Shown here piece after piece: positions 25,474-34,344 of a stretch of 64,000 bases of DNA. The notes beneath the pieces were generated by a model that was not told where the DNA came from, did not search any database, and saw only the letters and a program-made list of their open reading frames with translations. Positions within the stretch are counted from its first letter, which is position 1. Every line of letters starts with the position of its first letter. Source of the stretch: DATHTS01 sp041940425 (GTDB lineage: Bacteria > Acidobacteriota > Blastocatellia > Pyrinomonadales > Pyrinomonadaceae); contig JBGTSF010000009.1 in assembly GCA_041940425.1 (NCBI GenBank), forward strand, positions 31,883 to 95,882, read 5' to 3'. The position numbers were made by a program, and so were the translations under genes.

Positions 25474-25535
25474 GGTTTTGCGGAAATTAATTTCTTAACC
25501 GGCAAAAGATGCCGAAAAATACAGCGTTTATTTTT

Positions 25536-26402
25536 TTAGCGATTTACATGAAATTCGAAGAATTTTTCCAAAACGGTTTCGGGCGTTTCAAAATGCGGAA
25601 AATGTCCGACCGTTTCCAGTTCGATAATGTCTTTTTGAGCGGGCAAAACTTCGCGGAAACGCTTGACCAGATGCGCCCCCGAAACCGGATCAGCCAAGCC
25701 GTTGATAAAGCGAAACGGCTGTGTCATCCGCTCTAACGCGCCAACCCAGCGTTCCCTGTATTTCGCGCGTTCTTTCATATAGCGAATGAGTTTGTGAGCA
25801 ATGCGCCGCCCGTTGTTATATTGAAAAAGATTTAGAAAATCGTTCAATTCGTTTCCGGTCGGTTGTGTTTCCTTGCCGAAAACCGATGCCAGACTTTTTT
25901 TGAATTTGTTATCGGAAATCAATCTGCCGAATAAAAATCCAATCGGGCTGATGAGAATTTTTTGCGCGAGGATCGGGCGATGCGTTTCGGGAAAAAGCGC
26001 GCCGTTTAGAAAGCAGATCGTTTCGATGGAAAATTTCAGACGGTTTTCTTCCGCTCTTGCAAGCAATTCCTGCGTGATCGTGTTGCCGTAATCGTGCGCT
26101 AAAATATGGAGTTTTTCGATTTTTAAATGCGCGATCAACGCTTCCAAAACATCAACCTGCCGGAAAGTCGTGTAATCGAAATCAGCAGGTTTGGCAGAAA
26201 ATCCGTAGCCGATCATATCGAAGGCGAGAAGCGAAAATTTATTTTTCAGACCATTCCAGATTTTGTGATAATCGAACGAAGCGGTCGGAAAACCGTGCAG
26301 GCAGAGCAGAGTTTCGTTTTCGTTTTTTTCAAAATTATGAAAAATCGGAAAGCCGTCCCAATCGAAGTAATCGCCGCTATTTTTCCATTCGTCTAAATTC
26401 AT
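25536..26402 (-). CDS. Alpha/beta hydrolase, haloalkane-dehalogenase/MEST-like
   Basis: The 288-residue hydrolase has HGFPTASFDY (oxyanion-hole motif, about 36-45), AHDYGNT (nucleophile elbow, Asp about 104), a probable acid in GLADPVS (about 235) and the catalytic His in VGHFPHFE. An Asp nucleophile is the pattern of haloalkane dehalogenases and epoxide hydrolases rather than esterases. The opening WKNSGDYFDWDGFPIFH resembles MEST-like proteins. The substrate is unknown. It is a single gene. Confidence 0.8.
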   Translation of the reverse strand: MNLDEWKNSGDYFDWDGFPIFHNFEKNENETLLCLHGFPTASFDYHKIWNGLKNKFSLLAFDMIGYGFSAKPADFDYTTFRQVDVLEALIAHLKIEKLHILAHDYGNTITQELLARAEENRLKFSIETICFLNGALFPETHRPILAQKILISPIGFLFGRLISDNKFKKSLASVFGKETQPTGNELNDFLNLFQYNNGRRIAHKLIRYMKERAKYRERWVGALERMTQPFRFINGLADPVSGAHLVKRFREVLPAQKDIIELETVGHFPHFETPETVLEKFFEFHVNR

Positions 26403-26495
26403 TTTTTGTCTAGCTTCGTGAAAATGCTAAAATCTTCTGAAAAGTCATATTAAGCAATTTCGCTTCGGCGACGAAACAAGGAAGGGAGAAAATTT

Positions 26496-27323
26496 ATGCA
26501 ATGGAGAAACCGGCGGCAGAGTGAGAACGTCGAAGACCGCCGCGGAATGGGCGGCAAGGGCATCGCGGTCGGCGGCGGCGGAATCGGGATTTTGGTTCTC
26601 GCGCTCGTCATATACCTGTGCGGCGGTGATCCGCGCCAACTGCTCGAAAATCTGCCGACGCAGACCGAACAGCAACAGCAGCAGCCGCAAAATCCCGGTC
26701 AAACGCGCGATGACAACGAACAGTTCGCGCGGGTCGTGCTTGCCGATACGGAAGACGTCTGGAACACCGTTCTGCCTCAGCAGGCGGGCAGACGTTACAG
26801 CGAACCGAAACTCGTTCTGTTCACCGATCAGGTTACTTCCGCCTGCGGTTTTGCGAGCGCGGCGATGGGACCTTTCTACTGTCCGGGCGATCAGAAACTC
26901 TATCTCGATTTCGCGTTTTTCCGCGAACTCAAAAACGAATTCAATGCGCCCGGCGATTTCGCGCAAGCCTATGTTATCGCGCACGAGGTCGGGCATCACG
27001 TCCAGAATCTCATGGGAACGATGGACAAAGTTCACCGCGCCGGAAACTCGAACGAAATGTCGGTTCGCCTCGAACTGCAAGCTGATTGCTATGCGGGAAT
27101 TTACGCCAACTACGCGCAGAAAAAAGGAATCTTAGATGCGGGCGATGCCGAAGAAGCGATCCGCGCCGCCGGAGCGGTCGGCGACGATTCGATCCAGCGC
27201 AACACGCAGGGCTACGTCGTGCCGGATTCGTTCACGCACGGCTCTTCACAGCAAAGAATCGAATGGTTTGCCAGAGGTTTCAAATCCGGCGATATGCGCC
27301 AGTGCAACACTTTCGGAAGATAG
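26496..27323 (+). CDS. Neutral zinc metallopeptidase (YpfJ family)
   Basis: The 275-residue protein has an N-terminal basic segment, one transmembrane helix (IAVGGGGIGILVLALVIYLC, about 23-42), a Gln/Pro linker and a peptidase domain with AHEVGHHVQN (HExxH, about 168-177) and the downstream ELQADCYAGIY. This is the YpfJ/KPN_02809 family: membrane-anchored, with the active domain outside. Its physiological substrate is not known. It is convergent with a hypothetical gene across the hairpin at 27326-27410. Confidence 0.88.
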   Translation: MQWRNRRQSENVEDRRGMGGKGIAVGGGGIGILVLALVIYLCGGDPRQLLENLPTQTEQQQQQPQNPGQTRDDNEQFARVVLADTEDVWNTVLPQQAGRRYSEPKLVLFTDQVTSACGFASAAMGPFYCPGDQKLYLDFAFFRELKNEFNAPGDFAQAYVIAHEVGHHVQNLMGTMDKVHRAGNSNEMSVRLELQADCYAGIYANYAQKKGILDAGDAEEAIRAAGAVGDDSIQRNTQGYVVPDSFTHGSSQQRIEWFARGFKSGDMRQCNTFGR

Positions 27324-27325
27324 GA

Positions 27326-27410
27326 AATCAGCCACGAACAGACACGAAAATGCACGAAAAATAAACCGAAAATTTATTTCGTGTTCTTTCGTGTTTGTTC
27401 GTGGCTGATT
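27326..27410. repeat. Inverted repeat, CACGAA-type hairpin between convergent genes
   Basis: AATCAGCCACGAACAGACAC and its reverse-complement arm ending GTTCGTGGCTGATT are separated by about 20 bases. The same CACGAAC core occurs at 2288-2360. It fills the gap exactly: 2 bases after one stop and adjacent to the other. Confidence 0.92.
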
Positions 27411-27941
27411 TTATTTGCTGATCGGCTGGAACGGTTTGCCGTAAAGTTCCTGATAAACCCAACCTAAAAATCTGACTTCCGCCGTGCAGAGAGATTCGAT
27501 CCAACTGCTTGTTAAGTAAAGTTTTCGTTCATTAGCGGTCGGAATTTTTTCCGCTTGCGCAACGTGCGATTCGCCCGGATTCAATTTGTAATCGGCGGCA
27601 ATATCTTCGTTGGTTTGCTTGGCTTCGCCGAGCGCTTCGAGAAGCTCGGTGATCCATTTTTGCAGTTTCGCTTCCGTGTTGTTTTCGCCGAGCGCGTGAA
27701 AAACGCCGATGGCGAAACGCGATTCGGCGTTTTCGAAGTCGTAAGTTTCGACTCCGGCGGTTTTGTCTTCCGCATACTTCCACTGAAAAAGCTCCTCGAC
27801 GTGCGGATGACGGACGAGATTGACGCGGCTGTCATTGTTGATAAACCATTCGAGCAGATCGGCGAGCGATTTTATATCAATGTCATTGCTTGCCGACATA
27901 CGAAGTTTCGGCGGCTGGTTTTCCTGTTGTGCTTGTGCCAT
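27411..27941 (-). CDS. Hypothetical soluble protein
   Basis: The 176-residue protein has no recognised domain. It is acidic and helical, with DIDIKSLADLLEWF near residue 22, LLEALGEAKQTNEDIAADYK in the middle and FLGWVYQELYGKPFQPIS at the end. There is no signal peptide or membrane helix. It lies 14 bases downstream of galE in reverse orientation order (galE stop 27956), and shares the strand with galE and the dehydratase, so it may be the last gene of that operon or a separate one. Confidence 0.65.
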   Translation of the reverse strand: MAQAQQENQPPKLRMSASNDIDIKSLADLLEWFINNDSRVNLVRHPHVEELFQWKYAEDKTAGVETYDFENAESRFAIGVFHALGENNTEAKLQKWITELLEALGEAKQTNEDIAADYKLNPGESHVAQAEKIPTANERKLYLTSSWIESLCTAEVRFLGWVYQELYGKPFQPISK

Positions 27942-27955
27942 AAAAAATTTTCTTT

Positions 27956-28936
27956 TTAATCATACCCTTTCGGGTTCGCTTCGTGCCACTTCCACGCCGA
28001 TTCGATGATTTTTTCGATTTCGGGAAACTGCGGCTGCCAGCCTAAAACTTCGCGCGCTTTCGCGGCATCGGCAACCAGACGCGACGGATCGCCCGCGCGG
28101 CGCGGCGCGATTTCGGCTTTGATCTCTTTGCCCGTAACTGTTCGCGCGGCTTCGATGACCTGTTTGACCGAATAGCCCGCGCCGTTTCCCAAATTTATAA
28201 ATTCCGACGCGCCGCCTTTTCGCAGATGTTCGAGTGCGAGAAGATGCGCCTGACTCAGATCGGAAATATGTATGTAGTCTCTTACGGCAGTGCCGTCGGG
28301 TGTCGGGTAATCGTCGCCGAAGATCGAAATCGAATCGCGCCGACCTTGCGCGGCAAAAAGAACGAGCGGGATCAGATGCGTTTCGGGATCGTGATGCTCG
28401 CCGCAACTGCCGCTTGCGCCGCAGGCGTTAAAATATCTTAAAGAGACGAATTTCAAACCGTAAGCCGCATCGTAATCCTGCAAAACTTTTTCGACCATAA
28501 ACTTCGTCATCCCGTAAGGATTGACCGGATTTTGCGGATGACGTTCGTCAATCGGTATATATTGCGGCTCGCCGTAGGTCGCGCAGGTCGAAGAGAAGAT
28601 AAATTTCCTGACATCGTTTTCAATCAAAACATCAAGCAGATTTAATGTCTGAACAAAATTATTTTCGTAATATTTCCGCGGCTCTTCGACCGATTCGCCG
28701 ACATATGCAAAGGCGGAAAAATGCATACAGGCTTCGATCCGGTGTTCGCTTAAAATTTTTCGGACCAATTCTTTGTCGCCGATGTTTCCCTCGTAAAACG
28801 GAACGCTTTCGTTAACCGCATTTCGATGCCCGTAAACGAGATTGTCAATAACGACGACCGTTTCGCCCTGTTTAATTAAATCTTCGACGGCGACGCTTCC
28901 GATATACCCCGCGCCGCCCGTTATTAAAACTGCCAT
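27956..28936 (-). CDS. galE: UDP-glucose 4-epimerase
   Basis: The 326-residue extended short-chain dehydrogenase has TGGAGYIGS (NAD site, residues about 6-14), SSTCATYG (catalytic Ser/Thr) and NPYGMTKFMVE (Tyr-x3-Lys). It interconverts UDP-glucose and UDP-galactose, or the N-acetyl forms. It follows the WbpM-type dehydratase with a 15-base gap on the minus strand, so both provide nucleotide sugars for surface glycans. Confidence 0.93.
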   Translation of the reverse strand: MAVLITGGAGYIGSVAVEDLIKQGETVVVIDNLVYGHRNAVNESVPFYEGNIGDKELVRKILSEHRIEACMHFSAFAYVGESVEEPRKYYENNFVQTLNLLDVLIENDVRKFIFSSTCATYGEPQYIPIDERHPQNPVNPYGMTKFMVEKVLQDYDAAYGLKFVSLRYFNACGASGSCGEHHDPETHLIPLVLFAAQGRRDSISIFGDDYPTPDGTAVRDYIHISDLSQAHLLALEHLRKGGASEFINLGNGAGYSVKQVIEAARTVTGKEIKAEIAPRRAGDPSRLVADAAKAREVLGWQPQFPEIEKIIESAWKWHEANPKGYD

Positions 28937-28951
28937 ATTTTTTGAAATTGA

Positions 28952-30931
28952 TTATTTTTCCGCCAAACCGAGATTTTGCGCCGGCGTGTAATATTTTTGG
29001 TTTTCGGTTGTTGCGGTTTCGATTATCGAAGTTTTTTCCTGTTCGGAGACGGTCGCTTCGGGCAGAAAATGATTGAACAGCGCGCGGATTTTCGCTTCGT
29101 CCGATTCGGCGACCGCCTGCGCGAAATTGCTGACGATGTTTGAAACTTCTTCGCTCGAATAGGTGGCGATCCTGCCGATATAGATTTTCGGATGTTTTGT
29201 CTTTAAGAGATTTTCGCCCGTGATTTCCAGCTCCTCGAAAAGTTTTTCGCCTTTGCGGATGCCCGTAAATTTGATCTCGATGTCCTCGTAAGGTTCAAGA
29301 CCGGAAAGCCGGATCATATCTTCCGCCAGATCCAGAATCCTGACCGGCTCGCCCATATCGAGAATAAAAATCTCGTTTCCTTCGCCGAGTGCGCCCGCCT
29401 GCATTACGAGCTGCGAGGCTTCGGGAATCGTCATAAAGTAGCGCGTCATTTCCCTGTCCGTCACGGTGATCGGCTCGCCTTTTAAAATCTGTTCGCGGAA
29501 GATCGGCACGACCGACCCGGCGGAACCGAGAACGTTTCCGAAACGCACCGCCATATATTTTGTCGGGTAAATCTGATTCAGGTTTTGCAGAACGATCTCC
29601 GCGATGCGTTTTGACGCGCCCATTACGGAAGTCGGATTGACGGCTTTGTCGGTCGAGATCAAAACGAAACTTTTCGTGCCGAACTCTCCGGCAAGTTCGC
29701 CGATCAACTTCGTTGCAAAGACGTTGTTTTTAACCGCTTCGACCGCATTTATTTCCATCAGCGGAACGTGCTTGTGCGCGGCGGCATGGAAAATAACTTC
29801 CGGTTTGTATTTTTCAAAAACCTCGCGCATTCTCGCTTCGTCGCAAATGTCGGCGAGAACCGGAACATACTGCGCGGCGGAAAAATTTCCGGCAAGCTCG
29901 CGTTCGATTTGAAACAGGGCGAATTCGGCGCGTTCGATAAGAACGAGCAGTTTCGGCTCGAAAGCGGCAATCTGGCGGACGAGTTCCGAACCGATCGAGC
30001 CGCCCGCCCCTGTTACAATTACGACTTTTCTATTTAAAAACTCTTGAAGATTCCGGCTGTCGAGCTGCACCGGATCGCGCCCCAGAAGGTCTTCGATCTG
30101 CACGTCGCGCAGACGGCTGACCGACACGCGCCCCTGCGCGATCTCATTCAGACTGGGAACGATCTGCGCCCGCACGGGAATCGCGCGGCAGATATTCAAG
30201 ATACGGCGAATCTCTTTGCCGCTCGCCGCGTCTATGGCGATGACGATCTGTTCGATATTAAATTCGTCAACCAGACGCGCCAGATCGTCGGTCGTGCCGA
30301 GAACCTTTATGCCGCCGACGCTGCCGCCTTTTTTATGCCGGTCGTCGTCAACAAAACCCCGGACGATAAGTTCCGAATCGGCGCGTCCCAGAACTTCCTT
30401 GACGATCGTCGCGCCGATCCTGCCCGCGCCGACGACCAGAGTGTTTTTCGGTTTGGCGCGCCGCCGTCCCGAAGTAAATTTTCCCTTTTCGCTCAATTCA
30501 TAAACAAACCGGCGCAGAACGCGCAGGGAAAGCAAGCCGGAAAAAGCGAAAATCGCGTCCATTAAAATTACCGAAAGCGGAACTTGCCAGCGGATAAATC
30601 TGTCGGGCGAAAGCAAAAGGCGCACCAGCGCGAGAATCGCGCCGGAGATCAGAGCGGCTTTCAGGAAAGCCTTGATGTCTTCGAGGCTGACGTAACGCCA
30701 GATGATCGAATACGCGCCGACCAGAAAGAGCGCGGCAAATTGGACGAGAACGACAAACGGCAGTTGGTTGAGCGCGTTATCGAGATTGTATTCGTTTAAC
30801 TGAAAATCGAAACGCAGAAGATAGGCGAGAAAAAACGCGCCGCAAAGGATCGCCACGTCCGCCATAAACTGCACCGGGCGGCGCAAGAACCAAAGTCTGT
30901 CTTCCGTAATTTGTTTCGGGTTTTCGGACAT
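28952..30931 (-). CDS. WbpM/FlaA1-type nucleotide-sugar dehydratase with N-terminal membrane domain
   Basis: The protein has 659 residues. Four hydrophobic helices occupy about residues 15-130. A first Rossmann domain (GAGRIGATIVKEV, about 170) resembles the CoA-binding domain of the family. The catalytic dehydratase domain starts at VTGAGGSIGSELVRQI (about 310) and has STDKAVNPTSVMGASK (about 430-446). The long form is the WbpM/CapD type, a UDP-N-acetyl-glucosamine 4,6-dehydratase initiating synthesis of QuiNAc/FucNAc-like sugars. It is divergent from the Wza-like gene. Confidence 0.9.
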   Translation of the reverse strand: MSENPKQITEDRLWFLRRPVQFMADVAILCGAFFLAYLLRFDFQLNEYNLDNALNQLPFVVLVQFAALFLVGAYSIIWRYVSLEDIKAFLKAALISGAILALVRLLLSPDRFIRWQVPLSVILMDAIFAFSGLLSLRVLRRFVYELSEKGKFTSGRRRAKPKNTLVVGAGRIGATIVKEVLGRADSELIVRGFVDDDRHKKGGSVGGIKVLGTTDDLARLVDEFNIEQIVIAIDAASGKEIRRILNICRAIPVRAQIVPSLNEIAQGRVSVSRLRDVQIEDLLGRDPVQLDSRNLQEFLNRKVVIVTGAGGSIGSELVRQIAAFEPKLLVLIERAEFALFQIERELAGNFSAAQYVPVLADICDEARMREVFEKYKPEVIFHAAAHKHVPLMEINAVEAVKNNVFATKLIGELAGEFGTKSFVLISTDKAVNPTSVMGASKRIAEIVLQNLNQIYPTKYMAVRFGNVLGSAGSVVPIFREQILKGEPITVTDREMTRYFMTIPEASQLVMQAGALGEGNEIFILDMGEPVRILDLAEDMIRLSGLEPYEDIEIKFTGIRKGEKLFEELEITGENLLKTKHPKIYIGRIATYSSEEVSNIVSNFAQAVAESDEAKIRALFNHFLPEATVSEQEKTSIIETATTENQKYYTPAQNLGLAEK

Positions 30932-31020
30932 TTGTTGATAAAAAACGGTTGTTATTTGAAGTTACCCGCTTGAGGGCGAGCGTGTCAACCGATAAATAAT
31001 GCAACCGGATTAATAAAAGG

Positions 31021-31049
31021 TTGAATCAAAACCGTTTGTAAGATATTCT
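31021..31049 (+). promoter_or_regulatory. Sigma70-type promoter for the Wza-like gene
   Basis: TTGAAT (31021-31026), a 17-nt spacer and TATTCT (31044-31049) precede a leader of about 40 nt. Confidence 0.6.
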
Positions 31050-31089
31050 AGCTTGGTTAAAATTCACGCATTTAAGATAGAGGGCTGTT

Positions 31090-32088
31090 ATGAAATTAAA
31101 TTTTACACTCGTTTTTATTCTTTTATCCGGTCTGCTCCAAACCGCTTTTGGTCAGCAAGTAACCGTTCGTCCCGAAGAAGCGCGGGCTTATCTGATTGGT
31201 CCGGGCGATAAGGTTGTCGGAAAAGCTATGGGCGAAACCGAAGATTTTAACTTCGAGGCAATTGTTGACGACGACGGGAAAATTCAGATTCCGTATTCCG
31301 ACGACGGGATTATGGCGAAATGCCTGTCGGAAAAAGATTTGCGCTCGAAAGTTTCCGATGTCTGGTCGAAATATCTGCGAAACCCGCAAATTTCGGTGCA
31401 GGTAACGGAACGCAAAAGCCGTCCGCCCGTTACCATCTACGGCGAAGTGAAAGAACAACAGCAGATCGAACTGCGGCGCGAAACCAGACTTCTCGAACTG
31501 ATCTCGTTTGCCGGCGGCGTAACCGAAGAAGCGGGCGGTCTGATACAGGTTTTCCGCACGCGCCCGCCGCTGTGCAGTGACGCGAACGAAGAAAATATGT
31601 GGAAAGCCGAAGGCGGCGACGGTTTGGAAGTTCCGTCCCGATTGTATAGCTTAAACAGCGTCAAACAGGGACGCGAGGAGGCGAATCCGCTTATATTGCC
31701 GGGCGATATTATCGTCGTGCAAAAAGCCGCGCCGGTTTATTTTACGGGCGAAGTCCGCAATCCGACCGGCGTTTATATCAAAAATGGCAGTTTATCGCTT
31801 TCACAGGCTTTAGCGATGGTCGGCGGACCGAACCGGGAAGCGAGAACAAAAGAGATCACGATTCGCCGTTTGAAATCAAATTCCAGTGGTTATGAAGTCA
31901 TTACGGTAAATTATGAGGCGATTAAAAAAGGCGAGCAGAAAGACGTAATGCTTGAACCATACGATATTATCGAAGTTGATAAGGCTAAAAAGAGCATTAT
32001 GCAAACTATTATCGAGGTTGCCATCGGTGCGGCAAAATCAGTCCCCGGAACATTCGCTACCGGACTGCCGACGAGAATTTTGTACTAA
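31090..32088 (+). CDS. Polysaccharide biosynthesis/export protein (Wza-like, SLBB domains)
   Basis: The 332-residue protein has a signal peptide (LLSGLLQTAFGQ). The PES/Wza-type domain (YLIGPGDKVVGKAMG through ISVQVTERKSRPPVTIYGEV, about 36-130) is followed by SLBB-type repeats (LLELISFAGGVTEEAGG; PVYFTGEVRNPTGVYIKNGSLSLSQALAMVGG). It forms the outer-membrane export channel for capsule or exopolysaccharide. It has no lipobox cysteine. It is divergent from the dehydratase, forming a bidirectional glycan locus. Confidence 0.88.
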   Translation: MKLNFTLVFILLSGLLQTAFGQQVTVRPEEARAYLIGPGDKVVGKAMGETEDFNFEAIVDDDGKIQIPYSDDGIMAKCLSEKDLRSKVSDVWSKYLRNPQISVQVTERKSRPPVTIYGEVKEQQQIELRRETRLLELISFAGGVTEEAGGLIQVFRTRPPLCSDANEENMWKAEGGDGLEVPSRLYSLNSVKQGREEANPLILPGDIIVVQKAAPVYFTGEVRNPTGVYIKNGSLSLSQALAMVGGPNREARTKEITIRRLKSNSSGYEVITVNYEAIKKGEQKDVMLEPYDIIEVDKAKKSIMQTIIEVAIGAAKSVPGTFATGLPTRILY

Positions 32089-32136
32089 ATCAATCCGAAT
32101 CAAGCGCAAAAATCGAATTTTTGCGCTCTAAAATAC

Positions 32137-32325
32137 AATTTGAGAGCTTACAAATGGTTTTTGTAAGCTCTCAAATTTTTTTTGTAACGTTACAAATCAT
32201 TTTTGAAACGTTCCTAACGGCTTTTGGAACATTACTAATGGCTTTTGTAATCTCCCAAATTATTTTTGTAATGTTCCCAACGGATTTTGGGACGTTACAG
32301 ATCATTTTTGTAACGTTACTAAAAT
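32137..32325. repeat. Degenerate tandem array, 21-nt period, about 9 units
   Basis: Units start every 21 bases at 32137, 32158, 32179, 32200, 32221, 32242, 32263, 32284 and 32305, typically TTTTTGTAACGTTACAAATCA, with GTAACGTTAC self-palindromes in some units. One plus-strand frame stays open through the array as heptads (SLQMVFV, TLQIIFE, TLLMAFV). It follows the Wza-like gene. Confidence 0.88.
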
Positions 32326-32358
32326 GTTTTGGAAGCGGCTTTAATTAGAATAGAGGAA

Positions 32359-32435
32359 AATAAACCGCTAAATAACACGAAAAGACACGAAGAGAATTTA
32401 TTTAGTGTTTCTTCGTGTCTTGCGCGTGGTTTATT
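32359..32435. repeat. Inverted repeat, CACGAA-type variant
   Basis: AATAAACCGCTAAATAACAC...GACACGAAG pairs with CTTCGTGTCTTGCGCGTGGTTTATT. Its right end overlaps the last 5 bases of the acyl-CoA synthetase stop region. Confidence 0.82.
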
Positions 32436-34344
32436 CTGTTTTTTCCGCGTCCGCGTAGATTTTATCAATCAATTGCCTGTATTTTTCGTTCACGACGCGC
32501 CGTTTGATCTTTAAGGTCGGCGTGAGTTCGCCGCCTTCGACCGTCAATTCGCCTTCGAGCAGGGCGATCTTTTTGACTTTTTCATATTTCGAGAGCTTTT
32601 GACAACAGCGTTCGATCTCCTGTTCGAACAACCTGAGAACATTTTCATTTTCGCAAAATTCTTTCGGCAATTTGATTTGAAGATTTTCATTTTTGGCAAA
32701 CGATTCCAATTGCTCGAAATCAGGCACGATCAGAGCGGCGGGAAATTTCCGCTCGTTGCCGATGAGAACGACCTGACTGACAAACCGCGAACTTTTTATC
32801 ATTTGTTCAATCGGCGAAGGCGCGATATATTTGCCGCCCGAAGTTTTAAAAAGTTCTTTTTTGCGGTCGGTAATTTTCAAAAAACCGTCCGCGTCAATCT
32901 CGCCGATGTCGCCGGTTTTGAAAAAGCCGTCGTCGGTGAACGCATCGCGCGTCGCTTCCGGTTTTTTGTAATAACCGAGCATCACGCCCGGACCGGAAAC
33001 TTCGATCTCGCCGTCTCCGGCGATGCGGACTTCGATGTTGCGGAGCGGTTTGCCGACCGTGCCGAGCCGGACATTGATCGGATTATTCGACGAAATGACG
33101 GGCGAAGTTTCCGTCAGACCGTAGCCCTGCATGATCGAAATGCCCGCGCCGTTAAAAATGAGATAAATATCGTCCGACAGAGCCGCGCCGCCCGTGATGC
33201 ACGACCGCAGGCGACCGCCGAAAAATTGGCGCATTTTTGAAAAAACCAGTTTGTCGGCGATGCCGTGTTTGATCGCCAAAAAACGCGGAATCGCTTTTTT
33301 CTCTTCGACCAAACGCGCATATTCTTTCGCAATACGGATCGCCCAATCGAAAATTTTCGCCTTCAAACCGCCCGCCTGCACCGATTTGAGTTTCGCCTTC
33401 GCGTAAACTTTTTCAAACACGCGCGGCACGCCGACAAAGATCGTCGGGCGGACTTCGGCGAGATTTTCGGCGACCTTTTCGATGGATTCGGCATAGAAAA
33501 CGCCCATCCCGTTAAAAATATACAGATACATCGCCGACCGCTCGAACACGTGCGAGAGCGGCAGAACGGAAAGCGGAATGTCATTTTCGGAAAATGTGAA
33601 ATTCTCGCCCGCGTCAATGACGTTGGAAATGATGTTAGAATGCGCGAGCATCACGCCTTTCGGCTCGCCCGTCGTGCCGGAAGTATAGATCAGCGTCGCC
33701 ACATCGTTCGGCGCGATTTCCTTTGTTAATTCGTTTATCAGATCGGGCTTTTCAGCTTTCAATTCCGCGCCCGTCTTTTCCAATTCTTCGAGCGAAAGCG
33801 AATTTTCCGCCGCCGCGTTTTTGTAATCGAAAAAAACTATTTTTTCGAGTTCCTTGCATTCGGAAAGAACCTCCGCGTGGTGTTCGAACATTTCCCTGTT
33901 TTCGAGAAACAAAACCCGCGCGCCCGAATCTTTCAAAATATACCTGACCGAATCCGGCGAAAGCGTCGTGTAAATCGGAACGTCAATCACTCCCGCAAAC
34001 TGACAGCCCGCGTCCGCCAGAGTCCATTCCGGCGAATTTGCCGCCAGAATCGCCGCCCGGTCGCCTTTTCTTAAACCCAAATCATAAAGACCGAGCGCGA
34101 TGTTTTCGGCGCGCGCGACTATTTCATCCGACGAGATCTTCTGCCATTCGCCTCCGCGTTTGTAATTCAAAGCGTCGGGGCGATTGTGTTTTTCTCTAGC
34201 GTGCAGAAAAATTTCGGCAAGCGTCTGCGGCTCATCCGTAAAAAGCGGAATCCGTGACTGCGGACGGCGAACCGCCGTTTGCGGATTTTCATTTTCCTGT
34301 TCCGTTTTCGACTCCCGACTCTCGACTCTCGACTCTTGACTCAT
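32431..34344 (-). CDS. Long-chain acyl-CoA synthetase (AMP-binding)
   Basis: The 637-residue enzyme has TLIYTSGTTGEPKG (P-loop-like AMP motif, about 215-228), GYGLTETSPVIS (about 400) and FKTGDIGEIDADGFLKITDRKKE (about 475-497). It activates long-chain fatty acids to acyl-CoA in the cytoplasm, FadD15/FACL-like. Residues 2 to about 32 (SQESRVESRESKTEQ...) are low-complexity and encoded by heptamer repeats, so the native start may be near LFTDEPQT. It overlaps the TetR gene by ATGA and is probably repressed by it. Confidence 0.9.
   Translation of the reverse strand: MSQESRVESRESKTEQENENPQTAVRRPQSRIPLFTDEPQTLAEIFLHAREKHNRPDALNYKRGGEWQKISSDEIVARAENIALGLYDLGLRKGDRAAILAANSPEWTLADAGCQFAGVIDVPIYTTLSPDSVRYILKDSGARVLFLENREMFEHHAEVLSECKELEKIVFFDYKNAAAENSLSLEELEKTGAELKAEKPDLINELTKEIAPNDVATLIYTSGTTGEPKGVMLAHSNIISNVIDAGENFTFSENDIPLSVLPLSHVFERSAMYLYIFNGMGVFYAESIEKVAENLAEVRPTIFVGVPRVFEKVYAKAKLKSVQAGGLKAKIFDWAIRIAKEYARLVEEKKAIPRFLAIKHGIADKLVFSKMRQFFGGRLRSCITGGAALSDDIYLIFNGAGISIMQGYGLTETSPVISSNNPINVRLGTVGKPLRNIEVRIAGDGEIEVSGPGVMLGYYKKPEATRDAFTDDGFFKTGDIGEIDADGFLKITDRKKELFKTSGGKYIAPSPIEQMIKSSRFVSQVVLIGNERKFPAALIVPDFEQLESFAKNENLQIKLPKEFCENENVLRLFEQEIERCCQKLSKYEKVKKIALLEGELTVEGGELTPTLKIKRRVVNEKYRQLIDKIYADAEKTE
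34309..34343. repeat. Five CGACTCT-type heptamers at a gene start
   Basis: CGACTCC, CGACTCT, CGACTCT, CGACTCT and TGACTCA are consecutive. On the minus strand they encode the first residues of the acyl-CoA synthetase, and they include its start codon overlap with the TetR stop. No inverted partner is visible. A degraded run of CTGCGGA-like heptamers follows at about 34257-34283. Confidence 0.85.

Noticed and set aside
32121..32348. A 75-codon open frame of hydrophobic heptads
   Set aside because: It is a by-product of a 21-nt period, which gives heptads in any open frame; no ribosome site or ATG start, and units drift freely.
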